Shown here: piece after piece, positions 26,063 to 35,600 of the stretch
Layout: each line of letters starts with the position of its first letter
Position numbering within the stretch: position 1 is the stretch's first letter
DNA from: JASLDZ01 sp965199975
Lineage (GTDB): Bacteria; Pseudomonadota; Alphaproteobacteria; Caulobacterales; Caulobacteraceae
Direction: 5' to 3'
Assembly (NCBI GenBank): GCA_965199975.1
Contig: OZ241340.1
Span: forward strand, 2,976,001-3,040,000
Length of the DNA stretch: 64,000 bases
Position numbers and translations under genes: made by a program
The notes under the pieces: model-generated
What the model was told of the DNA's origin: nothing
Seen by the model: the letters and a program-made list of their open reading frames with translations, nothing else
Databases searched by the model: none

Positions 26063-26138
26063 TGGTGGAGCCGAGGGGAGTCGAACCCCTGACCTCCTCA
26101 TTGCGAACGAGGCGCTCTACCAACTGAGCTACGGCCCC
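26063..26138 (-). tRNA. tRNA-Ala (anticodon CGC)
   Basis: A complete cloverleaf: 7-bp acceptor stem GGGGCCG/CGGCTCC, D-arm GCTCAGTTGGTAGAGC, anticodon stem CCTCG/TGAGG with loop TTCGCAA, T-arm AGGGG-TTCGACT-CCCCT, discriminator A and encoded CCA (26063-26065). It reads the codon GCG. Its 3' part is duplicated at 16562-16606 and its 5' part at 39358-39396, so this copy is assembled from element DNA and is the only functional one in the window. Confidence 0.95.
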
Positions 26139-26575
26139 CCTGGAGGGAGGCGGCACGTAAGGGAGACGACGCAGCCTTGTCAACTCGCCTGCGGCGCCGG
26201 CTTATCGCCGACGTCTTCAACCTTCAAATGGACGTTCCCAGCACCGAAAGTAGCGCTTGGGAAAGCTACACCGGCACCGGCGAGCAGAGGTCTCGCTCAA
26301 GTCGCGGAATACGCAAGCTGCCAAGGCGCCGCTTACCAGTACTTTTATCAGGGCAGGCTGATCCGACGGGACTCGAGCCAAAGTTGTTCTTGCCAGAGGA
26401 TCGGTAGCACGCGGAATGTCGCAGCTGCGACTGCGATGGCCCCTTGATTTGCGCGGCCGGATCGGGCATTCAGGCATTCCCTTCGGGGCAGCAGGACTCG
26501 ATAAGCTTTAGAGCTTGTCACAAGGGACCAGCAGAAATCCTTCAACTAGCGCGCTCCTGGCGCCAAGGATCTGCC
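26139..26575. other. Left end of element 2: tRNA promoter and gene-free leader
   Basis: Apart from the tRNA promoter at 26155-26183 I see no gene in this 437-bp stretch. The methyltransferase gene that follows starts at 26576 after AAGGA. Confidence 0.5.
26155..26183 (-). promoter_or_regulatory. Promoter of the intact tRNA-Ala
   Basis: The minus strand reads TTGACA, 17 nt, TTACGT, with the -10 box 17 nt upstream of the tRNA 5' end. The same architecture is found at 39425-39453 next to the truncated half-gene. Confidence 0.75.
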
Positions 26576-27958
26576 ATGGTTTCTTCAAGTCCGCGAACGC
26601 GCATTCGCCCTCCTGCAGCCGAAAAGCCAACGGAGGCGGGCGCATCACCAAGTGATAATGCCGCTAGTAGAGCGGTTCGGCTGGAAACCTGGAGGCTTGA
26701 GCGCTTCAAATTGCCGAAGCGCACGCTGCGAAAATCGAGAAAAGGGCAAGCGGAGAAGCTAGAAGCAGCCATTGGCCGGTTCGGATTCAACGTTCCCGTG
26801 CTTTGCACTTCCGACGGCGAAGTCATTGACGGCCTCAAGCGCCTCCGCGCTGCGCAAGCTCTAGGCTATGAGTCGTTACCGGTCGCTGTTGTGGATGGGC
26901 TCAGCCCGCACGAGGTTGAAGCGCTACGGATCAGCGTCAGCAAGCTCGCTGAGCTGAGCGCCTGGGACATGGACGCATTGACGGATGCCTTCAAAGAGGT
27001 GCTCGATTTTGATGCGGATCTGCTGCGCTTCACTGGCTTCGAGACGGCTGAGCTAGATACCCTGCTGTTCGCTAAGATCCCGGCAGACGCAGCTGACGAA
27101 GAGATAAGAGAGCTTCCAGAAACACCTATTTCTCGGGTGGGAGACATATTCGATATTGGCCCTCATCGCCTGATGTGCGGTGACGCCAAAGAGTCAAATA
27201 ACTACGAGCTGCTCTTGGCATCTTGCATTGTGCAGATGGTGCTTAGCGACGTGCCCTATGGAGTGAAAATTTCCGGCGTTTGCAGTCGGAGCCATGGAGA
27301 ATTTGTCGAGGGCTCGAACCGAAGCGATGCGGAGATGCAGGCTTTCTTTGAGGCCTTTTTGAGCGCCGTCGATGCCTTCATACCCGCTGGATGCATTCTT
27401 GATTTCTTCATCGACTTCCGCAGCATGTGCGCCCTGACATTAGCGACGCGCAGCGCCAAACTCAAGCATCTTACGACGTGCGTCTGGGATAAGCAGACCG
27501 GAGGCATGGGCGGAACCTACCGAAATCAAGCTGAATTCATCCATGTGTGCAGGAAAGGCGAGACGCCGCACATCGACAACGTGCGGCAAGGGCAATACGG
27601 CCGCAACCGCACGACGATCTGGTCGTATCCCGGCTACGCCGCCTTTGGTGCGGAGCGCGCGGCAGCCCTGGCTCGACACCCTACCTCTAAGCCGGTCGGC
27701 CTCCTCGCCGACGCCATCCTCGACGTGACACACGTGGGAGGCGTGGTTTTGGACATGTTCGCTGGGTCGAGCAGCACGCTCGTGGCCGCGCACCGCACCA
27801 AACGCGTGGGTATGGGCATGGAGCTTGATCCGCGTTTTGTCGATGTCTCCCTTCATCGCCTTGAAGAAGCGGTAGGCGTCCCCGCGATCCACGAGGGCAC
27901 AGGGCTTACGTTCGCAGAGCTGGCCGTACAGCGGTCCCAGCCGGCTCAGGCGGAGTGA
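26576..27958 (+). CDS. ParB-domain DNA methyltransferase (phage type)
   Basis: This encodes 460 aa. Residues about 55-125 are a ParB/Srx-like domain (KLEAAIGRFGFNVPVL, GEVIDGLKRLRAAQALG). The rest is a beta-class DNA methyltransferase: motif IV is DVPYG (about 225), where DPPY is usual, and motif I near the C-terminus is LDMFAGSSSTLVAA, followed by GMELDPRFVDV. It probably methylates adenine or cytosine N4 to protect or mark phage DNA. The start ATG 26576 follows AAGGA. It forms a cassette with the DUF5681 and terminase genes, a common set in alphaproteobacterial prophages. Confidence 0.88.
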   Translation: MVSSSPRTRIRPPAAEKPTEAGASPSDNAASRAVRLETWRLERFKLPKRTLRKSRKGQAEKLEAAIGRFGFNVPVLCTSDGEVIDGLKRLRAAQALGYESLPVAVVDGLSPHEVEALRISVSKLAELSAWDMDALTDAFKEVLDFDADLLRFTGFETAELDTLLFAKIPADAADEEIRELPETPISRVGDIFDIGPHRLMCGDAKESNNYELLLASCIVQMVLSDVPYGVKISGVCSRSHGEFVEGSNRSDAEMQAFFEAFLSAVDAFIPAGCILDFFIDFRSMCALTLATRSAKLKHLTTCVWDKQTGGMGGTYRNQAEFIHVCRKGETPHIDNVRQGQYGRNRTTIWSYPGYAAFGAERAAALARHPTSKPVGLLADAILDVTHVGGVVLDMFAGSSSTLVAAHRTKRVGMGMELDPRFVDVSLHRLEEAVGVPAIHEGTGLTFAELAVQRSQPAQAE

Positions 27959-27964
27959 CGCGCC

Positions 27965-28438
27965 ATGGGCAAGCACCTCAAGTGCGGGTCCGGCCGCAGC
28001 TACGGCGATGGCCATGGAACCGGCTATTGCAATCCACCCGGCCCGAGGTGGGAGAAGGGACAGTCAGGCAATCCAAGCGGAGTAAGGAAGAAGGGGGAGC
28101 GCGCCCCTGAAATCACAGCGCGAGACCGCGTCGTGCGTGACATGGACGACCTGCTTGCACTCTCTCACCAAATTGGGGGTGAAGAGCTTACTTTCAGCCA
28201 GATCATGTTGCGAAGAATCGCGAGTGAAGCCAGCGGGGACGCTAAGCTGGCGATCAAGTTCCTTAATATTCTTTTGGCGCAACGTGGCGAGCGTTCGACG
28301 CAAAACGACGTGGACCTGGATGATATGACTGACGACGAAAGGCTAATAATGGACGCGGCGAAGCGACGCTGCGGAATCATGCATGGGGAAGAAGGTGAAG
28401 TCAAAGGTCCCGCACAGGGGGATGGCAATGGCGAATGA
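27965..28438 (+). CDS. DUF5681-domain protein
   Basis: This encodes 157 aa. It contains the DUF5681 signature RWEKGQSGNPSGVRKKG (about residues 28-44), a Gly/Pro-rich motif typical of proteins encoded just before phage terminase large subunits. A small-terminase-like role is plausible but unproven. The C-terminal part is acidic (VDLDDMTDDERLIMDAAKRR). The start lies 6 bp after the methyltransferase stop, and its 3' end overlaps the terminase gene. Confidence 0.8.
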   Translation: MGKHLKCGSGRSYGDGHGTGYCNPPGPRWEKGQSGNPSGVRKKGERAPEITARDRVVRDMDDLLALSHQIGGEELTFSQIMLRRIASEASGDAKLAIKFLNILLAQRGERSTQNDVDLDDMTDDERLIMDAAKRRCGIMHGEEGEVKGPAQGDGNGE

Positions 28439-29909
28439 CGCGCGTCTTTTTCGGGCTTACCTACGTCAAGACCTGAACGCCTTTTTTGAGCGTGCCTTTC
28501 TAGAGCTTGAGCCCGGCGTCACCTTCGAGCGCAATTGGCACTACGAGCATCTTGCATACATGCTTACACGTGTATTGTCAGGTGAACTCAAGCGCCTGAT
28601 CATCAACGTGCCACCTCGCTCTGGCAAATCGCTGTTGGCGTCAGTAAGTCTGCCAATGTTCGCCCTAGGGCGAGATCCAACCAAGAAGGTGATGTGCCTT
28701 AGCCACACCGAGAGTCTGGCCCGGGAATTTAGCATCCAGAGACGGGCGATCGCCCGAACGCCTTGGTACCAGCGCGCCTTCCCGCAATTCGAGCTGATTA
28801 GTCAGCGCCCTCGCGATCGCGAACTTCGAACCACTGGCTTCGGCTACGCCTTTGCCTCTGGCATCGGCGGCGGCGTTCTTGGCCTTGGCGCCGATCTCAT
28901 CGTGGTCGATGATCCCATTAAAGCGCTTGCGGCTCTATCAAAGGCCGAGCGACGGCGCGTCGCTGAATTTTACGACGGCACGCTGATCGGCCGCCTTAAT
29001 CAGAAGGGGACGGGCGCGATCGTCCTGATCATGCAGCGGCTGCATGAGGACGATTTGGTGGGCCACGTGCTCGGCAAGGAGGACTGGGAGGTGGTAAGCC
29101 TGCCCGCCATCGCAAGCGAGCGATCAAGCTTCGCTTTGAGCGCGCGCCCAGGCGATTGCTACATCCGAGAGGCTGGCGAAGAGCTGCATGCAGCTCGCGA
29201 ACCACTCGAGGTCCTTGAGGCGGTCCGTCGGGCTCAGGGCAGCCTTGTCTTTGAAGCGCAGTACCAGCAGCGACCGACGCCAGCGGGAGGCGCGGTCATC
29301 AAGCGTGATTGGCTGCGCTGGTCTGATGAACCGCCTGAGAGCTTTGATCGCAGGGTGGTGTCCTGGGACACCGCCTCGACGCTTGGCGAGGCCAGCGACT
29401 TCTCGGTGGGGACGGTCTGGGGCGCCGTAGGGACCGACTACCACCTCCTCGATGTGATCCGCGGCCGCTTTGAGATGCCGGAGCTGCGAAGGCGGGTGCA
29501 GGAGCTGAGCGAGTTTCACAGCGCCCACGCCACCCTCATCGAGAACACCGAGCTGGGTCGCGCGCTGGCGCAGGACCTCCGCGCTTCGGCCAACTTCCGC
29601 TCCATCTTGCGCCCGGCTCAATTCGACAAGGAGGCGCGGCTTCTGGCGCAATCCGCCCGCTTTGAAGCGGGGCAAGTCCACCTGCCGCGGGAGGCCACGT
29701 GGCTCGGCCCCTACGTAGAGGAGCTTCTAAGCTTTCCTCACGGCCGACACGACGATCAGGTGGACAGCACAAGCCAGGCGCTCGCCTACCTCACTGACCG
29801 CAGCCCCCGCCCGGATCCCCCGCCGCACCAACGTCAAGAGCGCGGTCGCGTGCATCGGCGCAGCGGAGGCCTTCGGATGAACCCAAACGGCCTTTACGAG
29901 CGCAGGTGA
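28428..29909 (+). CDS. Phage terminase large subunit
   Basis: This encodes about 493 aa. The ATPase part has Walker A NVPPRSGKSLLA and Walker B LIVVDDPIKA. The C-terminal RNase H-like nuclease has VSWDTAST...SDFSVGTVW and the acidic GRHDDQVDSTSQAL. It would package phage DNA, yet no portal, capsid or tail genes follow, so it is an orphan. The start at ATG 28428 is preferred because AGGGG lies 7 nt upstream; the ATG at 28383 would give 15 more residues and a longer overlap with the DUF5681 gene. Confidence 0.9.
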   Translation: MANDARLFRAYLRQDLNAFFERAFLELEPGVTFERNWHYEHLAYMLTRVLSGELKRLIINVPPRSGKSLLASVSLPMFALGRDPTKKVMCLSHTESLAREFSIQRRAIARTPWYQRAFPQFELISQRPRDRELRTTGFGYAFASGIGGGVLGLGADLIVVDDPIKALAALSKAERRRVAEFYDGTLIGRLNQKGTGAIVLIMQRLHEDDLVGHVLGKEDWEVVSLPAIASERSSFALSARPGDCYIREAGEELHAAREPLEVLEAVRRAQGSLVFEAQYQQRPTPAGGAVIKRDWLRWSDEPPESFDRRVVSWDTASTLGEASDFSVGTVWGAVGTDYHLLDVIRGRFEMPELRRRVQELSEFHSAHATLIENTELGRALAQDLRASANFRSILRPAQFDKEARLLAQSARFEAGQVHLPREATWLGPYVEELLSFPHGRHDDQVDSTSQALAYLTDRSPRPDPPPHQRQERGRVHRRSGGLRMNPNGLYERR

Positions 29910-29912
29910 GCT

Positions 29913-31025
29913 TCAGCTTGATCGCAGACGCTCCACAAAACCGTCCATGGCCCTGAGGAAGGCGGCGGTGATCTCCGGCGAGAAGGCGCCGAGCGCAACG
30001 CTCTGGCGCCCATCCACCTCGCGCGGGTCGATGGGCAGCCCCGCTGCAGCCAGATCGTCAGCCCAGGCGCGTCGGCGCGCGTGCGGGGCGTAGACCGGTT
30101 TGTCGGCCAAGTAGTCGAAGAAGAAGGTCACTTCGCCTCGGCGGCTGAGCAGGAAGGGGTAGAGCCAAGCCCCATCCTTTTGGACCTTTGGACCCATGGC
30201 CCCGGAGCTGGTGAGGTTCACACCGTCGGCCTGCGCCTGCATCCACGCTACGATGGCAGACGCTGCCGCGTGCGACGTCTCGTCGGCCGTAAGCGCCTCC
30301 AGAATGGTTTCTGGCGTCCAGGTAGCGGCGGGTCCGGTGCCGCGCCGCCGCTGCGCGATCTCCTGACTCTGGCCGATCACCAAGGGCGCTAGCGCCCGCA
30401 GCCCTTCGCCCTGATATTGGCGCAGCTCCACCGCTAGGAGTTCGGCGGGCTGCATCTGCCGGTTCATGAACTCCACAATGGTGCGGAGCTCAGGGGCTAT
30501 CAGGTCGGCCACCAGCACCAGCCGCACGCGCCCGGCGCGCAGGTTGTCGGCCGCCGCGCGCCAGAAGCTCTCTGCGTTCCCGTCTTCGCCCAGGTGGCGC
30601 ACCAGCTCGGCCCCGGCGTCCAGCTCCTGCACGAGGCAGCGCGCCTCGAAGCTCGCCTGCAGGCTCTCAGGCGCCAGGTAGGCTACGGCGTTGGCGGCGT
30701 ACTCCATGAGCTGGCCGATCACCTCGCGGCGCAGCCGCACGTCGCTTTGGCGTTTGATCTCTACGAGCGTGGGCACGCCGTCCTGGTCAAGGAAGACGTG
30801 GTCCACCGGCCAGCGGCCATCGCCGCCTGTACTTGCAGGTATGCCAACCTCCCGATCCACCAGCAGGAAGCGCCGCGGGCTGGCCGCGTTCATCTGCTCG
30901 CCGGCTAGGAGTTCGGGAAAGTCGCCAACCAGCGCCTGGAAGTCACTCTCGCGGGCGAACTCAGCGCTCTGCAACGGCGCCAACGTCCGATCGTCTCTCA
31001 GCACGAACACCCCAGCCGCCGCCAT
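29913..31025 (-). CDS. Predicted PD-(D/E)XK nuclease-fold protein
   Basis: This encodes 370 aa. The core VDHVFLDQDGVPTLVEIKRQ (about residues 83-102) fits the D...(E)-x-K nuclease motif of the PD-(D/E)XK superfamily, followed by a helix with REVIGQLMEYAANA. The C-terminal half is unassigned (FLLSRRGEVTFFFDYLADKPVYAPHARRRAWADDL). I chose ATG 31025 because AGGAG lies 7 nt upstream. It is divergent from an XRE regulator with a dyad between them, a layout known from restriction systems. The target and partner are unknown. Confidence 0.65.
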   Translation of the reverse strand: MAAAGVFVLRDDRTLAPLQSAEFARESDFQALVGDFPELLAGEQMNAASPRRFLLVDREVGIPASTGGDGRWPVDHVFLDQDGVPTLVEIKRQSDVRLRREVIGQLMEYAANAVAYLAPESLQASFEARCLVQELDAGAELVRHLGEDGNAESFWRAAADNLRAGRVRLVLVADLIAPELRTIVEFMNRQMQPAELLAVELRQYQGEGLRALAPLVIGQSQEIAQRRRGTGPAATWTPETILEALTADETSHAAASAIVAWMQAQADGVNLTSSGAMGPKVQKDGAWLYPFLLSRRGEVTFFFDYLADKPVYAPHARRRAWADDLAAAGLPIDPREVDGRQSVALGAFSPEITAAFLRAMDGFVERLRSS

Positions 31026-31102
31026 GATCGTCTCCTGCATCCGATGAGTCTCGGTTCGGCACCAAGCGCTCCGCAGGGGCGGTGCAGTCAACATAATTGA
31101 GA

Positions 31103-31125
31103 CTGATCGGCTGTAGATCGATCAG
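31103..31125. promoter_or_regulatory. Operator-like dyad between nuclease and XRE genes
   Basis: A perfect 7-bp inverted repeat (CTGATCG...CGATCAG) with a 9-bp spacer lies 24 bp upstream of the XRE start, directly after a TTGAGA element. It could bind the XRE protein and control both divergent genes. Confidence 0.45.
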
Positions 31126-31149
31126 CTGCGGCGTCGCCCTCTCGCGCCT

Positions 31150-31410
31150 ATGGACGCCAAGCGCCTCGTGGGCGCGAACCTGAAGCGTTTGCGTGAAGCG
31201 CAAGGCTGGTCGCAGGAGGAGCTGGCCGACCATGCCGGCATCCACCGGACCTATGTGTCGGGGGTCGAACGCGGCATCCGCAACCCGACCGTGACCGTGC
31301 TGCTCAAGCTTGCGCAGGGCCTGGAGGCTCCGCTCACCGAGCTGGTTAAGCCGCTGGACGATCATCGCCCGAACCCGCCAGCTCGGCGGCCTCGCGGCAA
31401 AGCAGGCTGA
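31150..31410 (+). CDS. XRE-family HTH regulator
   Basis: This encodes 86 aa, most of it a single helix-turn-helix domain: LVGANLKRLREAQGWSQEELADHAGIHRTYVSGVERGIRNPTV is split over residues about 6-48, with helix 3 around HRTYVSGVERG. The tail is basic and proline-rich. It resembles the controller (C) proteins of restriction-modification systems in size and layout. It is transcribed away from the nuclease gene. It overlaps the small convergent ORF at 31346. Confidence 0.85.
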   Translation: MDAKRLVGANLKRLREAQGWSQEELADHAGIHRTYVSGVERGIRNPTVTVLLKLAQGLEAPLTELVKPLDDHRPNPPARRPRGKAG

Positions 31411-31507
31411 TCTTAGCGAGGCGCCGGGTGGCGTCGGCCTGCACCACTAGATCCAGCGCTTCTTCCAAAAGCGTCGTCAGCCGCTCGATACGTGAGTCGT
31501 CTTCCAT
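31346..31507 (-). CDS. Small helical protein, unknown
   Basis: This encodes 53 aa, MEDDSRIERLTTLLEEALDL..., amphipathic helix throughout, ending SGDDRPAA. It lacks a clear ribosome binding site and its 3' end overlaps the XRE gene by 65 bp on the other strand. A weak call; it may be an antisense shadow. Confidence 0.35.
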   Translation of the reverse strand: MEDDSRIERLTTLLEEALDLVVQADATRRLAKISLLCREAAELAGSGDDRPAA

Positions 31508-31654
31508 GACGTCACGTCGGGGCGTGTCGCGGTGCAAGTCCAGCACGCACCGGGAGACGCAACGGGGCGTTAGCAGCCTTCACATCGCAAGTCGGCTGGA
31601 AGGATGAACCAGCTGGGGTGCTCGTCCCAGAGCGGGCGGATGAGGTTGACGGCG

Positions 31655-32419
31655 TTAGGGGGGATTGCCGGCCAGGCGTGCTTGCAGCAGCGCCTCCCAG
31701 TGTCGGGCGTCGGCGGGGGTGAGGGCGCGCCAGGGGGCGCGGGCGGCGGCGTCCAGCACGTCGGTGATGGCGCTGTCGGCGGCCTTCCAATGGAAGGAGA
31801 AGGCGGCCTGATCGGCTACCTCGACGGTGCGCAGCTGCGCCAGGCGCGCCACCGCCTGGGCGCGGTCTGCGTAGCGGGTGTGCAGGAGCAGCAGGTCGTC
31901 GAAGGCGGTGGTGGCGTCGGAGAAGTGCAGCCCCGGTCGCCAGCGGATCGGCGCGCGGGTGACCAGCGGCTTGCAGTAGGTGGGGTTGAGCCGTGCATGG
32001 CGGCGCTGGGCGAGGAGCGGGCGCGCCGGATCGAGCGGCGTGTCGAGGCCCGGAACCTCCATCACGTCGAAGCCCAGGGCGGTGACCGTCGGCGGATGCG
32101 GACGCCCCAGCCATTCGCCCAGCGTCGAGCCGTCGGCGGGGACGAGGAGCTCGTCGGCGTCGGCGCAGATCACCGTGTCGTAGCGCTGCAGCAGCTCGTC
32201 GGCCCAGGCGCTGAGGCGCGTCGTGCGCTCACGCTCGTCGAAGACGCCACGGGGCCGGCGGATCACGTTGACCGGGCCCAGCTCCTGGGTGCACCCGTCA
32301 TCACTTCCGTCGTCGCTGAGGAAGAGGTTCTGGAGCCCCACAGCCGCGCCGTAGTGCGCGATCCAGCGGGGCAGGCGCGCCGCCTCGTTCCACACCGTTG
32401 AGATCACGCAGGTCGACAT
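31655..32419 (-). CDS. Glycosyltransferase family 2-like protein
   Basis: This encodes 254 aa, starting MSTCVISTVWNEAARLPRWIAHY, the opening of a GT2/'Glyco_tranf_2_4' domain. It has FLSDDGSDDG and the metal-binding DxD region TVICADADELL. An AAAGG ribosome binding site precedes the ATG at 32419. The protein lacks membrane helices and is probably cytoplasmic. It lies downstream of the RTX nuclease gene on the same strand, though about 245 bp away, and could modify a surface glycan. Confidence 0.75.
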   Translation of the reverse strand: MSTCVISTVWNEAARLPRWIAHYGAAVGLQNLFLSDDGSDDGCTQELGPVNVIRRPRGVFDERERTTRLSAWADELLQRYDTVICADADELLVPADGSTLGEWLGRPHPPTVTALGFDVMEVPGLDTPLDPARPLLAQRRHARLNPTYCKPLVTRAPIRWRPGLHFSDATTAFDDLLLLHTRYADRAQAVARLAQLRTVEVADQAAFSFHWKAADSAITDVLDAAARAPWRALTPADARHWEALLQARLAGNPP

Positions 32420-32663
32420 GCAGACGCCTTTCATCGACCGCTAATCTGCATCCAACCTAGTCGTCACGTCGGCCATAATGAGGAGATTAGGTGCTTCTTT
32501 GCGTAGCCCCATCGCTCGCGCGACGAGAGCGTCATTTGCGACTCTGCGGCCGAAGTGCGCCGTAGCTCACATCGGCGTACTATTCAGCGCCTCTGAACGG
32601 GTGAACTCCGCGCCTACGGCCCAGCACCTCCGCCGGGCGGAGCCGCTGAGCCGATGGAGCCTG

Positions 32664-35600
32664 TCATCCCCCAGCGATGGCGCTCGCCTGAAACGACGAG
32701 ACGCCCTCGCCGGTGAAGACGACCGCAGTGTGGTCGGCGGTGAACAGGTAGACGGCGCTGGTCCCGCCGTAGCTCTCCTGCACGGCTAGGTACTCGGTGG
32801 CGCCCACGTGGGCGGTGTGCGCGCTCGTGCTGTCGCCGTAGGCGTAGGTGTAGGCCGCCGAGAAGGCCTGCGCCTCCGTGCTGCTGGAGGCGCTGTCCGT
32901 GTAGGTGGTGACGTTAGCGGTCGTGCCCGCGGCGTGGCCCGTGATCACGATCTTGTCGCGAGAGAAGTCGAAGCCGGTGATGTGGTCCAGGCTGATTTCG
33001 CCCGCGCCGGGCTGGGCCGTGCTGTCCCCCGCGCCAACCAGCACCGTGTCGGCCCCGCCGCCCCGGTGGTAGCTCAGCGTGATCGTGTCGGCGCCCGGCC
33101 CGCCGCGCACGGTGTCGAAGCCGCCGTAGCTGGTGACGATCTGGTCGTTGCCGATGTCACCCGACAGGTAGTTGTGGCCGCTCTGGTCGTTAGCGGCCGA
33201 CACCACATCATTCCCCTGCCCGCCGTAGAGCGAGTTGAAGCCGCCGGACGCCGTCAGGGTGTCATCGCCCAAGTTGCCGAACAGGTAGTGCGTCTGGCCC
33301 TGGCCGCTGGTTGTGATCGACAGGGTATCGTTATCCTGACCGCCGAAGATCTCCACCGAGCCCGCACCGGCGTAGCTGATGGTGTCGTTCCCTTGGTTGC
33401 CGAACAGCAGCTGCAGCGAGCCCGCCCCGGCGGTTGCCCCGCCCACGAGGCTGTCATCGCCCTGACCACCCAGCACCGTCTCAAAGCCTGCGCCGCTGAG
33501 GATGGTGTCGTTGCCAATGTCGCCCGACAGGTAGTTGGGCGCGTTCGAGTGCGAGGCGTCGATCAGGTCATTCCCCTGGCCGCCGTAACCAGTTGCGCCT
33601 TGGCTGGCCATGGTCACCACGATGTGGTCGTCGCCCATGTTGCCGAAGATCTGGTCGTGGCCAGCGCCCGACGTGAGCGTGTCCGAACCGTTCCCGCCAA
33701 GCAGGGTGTCGCCCGACGAACCGGCGGTCAGCGAATCATCATTCGACGTACCCGTCAGCGTCGAGGCCATGGCGCCGCCCATCTGCGTCGAGCCGCTCGG
33801 CGGGCTTTCGCCGTCGGCGGTCATGGTGTCGCCGCCGCCGCCGCCGCCCATGGTGGGCCCCGCGGCCGCGGGGATGCTGAGCAGCGACACGATCGGATCA
33901 TGGTCGCTGGCCTGGTTGGCGACGGCCTGCCCGGAGTTGACGTGCAGGGTCTGGAACTGGGCGCCGTTCAAGAGCGACGGGGAGACCAGCAGGTTGTCGA
34001 TCTGCTGCGCATTGCCCTCGTACTCGGTCGAGTAGCGCTCGGTAGTCGCTTGCGTCTGCACGAGGTTGGTCAAGTTTGCGCCCGACGACGAGGACAGTAC
34101 CTGCAGTGATGGCTCGAAGTAGTAGGCGTTGAAGTCACCCGCCACGATGATATTCGGATGCGCCGCCTTGTAGTTGGTCAAGAAGTTGCCAAGCTCGGTG
34201 GATTGATCAAGCCGCACATCGTCGCCGCTGTTGGTGGCGGGTTGATTGGCTCCGAACAGCTCCTGCGAGCCGCCGCGCGAATAGTTGTGCACGCCGACGA
34301 CGGTGATCTCTTGCCCGTTGAACTGGAAGTTGGCCAGGAGTGGGTGGCGCGAGTTGTAGAAGGCGTCGCCGCCGGTGCGGGTGCCCTGGCCGGGCGTGGC
34401 GTCGTTGATCAGCTGGGCCGAGCCGGTCTCGTAGGTCACCCGGTCCGGGTTGTAGATGAACCCGGTGCGGATGTTGCCGTTGGGCTCGCCGCCGTTCTGA
34501 TTGTTCGCGGTCGGAGCGATTTCGATGTACTGGTAGTGGGGGCCCCCGTGCGCCGTGATCGCGTCGATCAGCTTTTGAGCCGTCGCCATGCCCGAGTAGT
34601 TCGTGCCGGTGCCGGGGCCGTCGGCGTCCTGGATCTCCTCGAGCGAGACAATGTCGGGCGACTTGAGGCTGGTGACGATGTCGCTCGCCAGCAGGTCGAA
34701 GCGGGCCTGCGGGTCGGTGGGGTCGAGGTTCTCCACGTTGTAGGCGCCGACAGCCAGGTGCGTGGCGTCGCCCTGCAGGGTGGTCACCGGTCGCGCCAGC
34801 ACACCGCCCACCCCCGCCGTCGGCAGGGTGCTGGAGGGCAGAAGCTCGTAATTGCCGCCGGGCGTCGGCTGAGCACCGCCTGCGCTGTAATAAGTGATCA
34901 CCCCAGTCACGTCGCCCAGGTGATCGCCGACCACATAGTTGGGGCTGGTCGACTTGTAGACCTGGATGCGCTCTGGGTTGAAGTCGTTCGGTGAGATGGT
35001 GATGCCGCCGCGGGCGTTGAGGCCGGTCGCCTCGGCGCCGTTGTCGGCCACGACCCAAGTCGAGCCCTGGTAGGTGGAGTCGACCGCCTGGGCGCTCTTT
35101 ACCGTCACCACCATGCCCGAGAGCGACTCGTAGAAGTCGAGACCGTCGGTGGTCGGGTGGAAGGTGGCGAGGTCGTTGTCCGACGCGATGACTTCGGTGG
35201 GAGGCAGGCGGCCGCCGGCGCCGATGATCACCGGGGCCACCACGTGGGTGGTCGCCGCGTCGGTCACGACGATGCCGTTCGTCGCCGGAGCCAGCTGGGT
35301 GACCGTCAGCGCGTCGGTGTTGGTGGTGGGTGCGTACTCGGAGACGGTCCCGGTCACCATCACCGCTTGCCCGACCTGCACGGTGGGGGCGCTGCTGGTG
35401 AACACCAGGATGCCGTCGGAGGTGGCGTCGTTCCCGTCGCCGTCGTCCTGCACGTAGAAGCCGTTGCTCACCACCTGGGTGACGGCCCCGGCCACGGTGA
35501 CCGACTGGTTGGCGTAGGGGCTGGTGTGGTCGGCGCCCTGCACCGCGCCGATCTTCAGCACCGAGAGGTCGTCGTTGGTGATCGTGCCGGTGGCGGTGGC

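Larger units (their letters stand above)
16607..26105. mobile_element. Genomic island element 1 (tRNA-Ala site)
   Basis: This is a 9.5-kb integrated element bounded by the att copies at 16562-16606 and 26061-26105. Its tyrosine recombinase (24038-25957) lies next to the intact tRNA, the standard layout for an element that restores the 3' half of its target gene. Several cargo genes (16862-17914, 19965-21614) are visibly richer in A+T than the flanking genome. No capsid, conjugation or replication genes are seen, so it is a small integrative island or a remnant. Confidence 0.8.
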
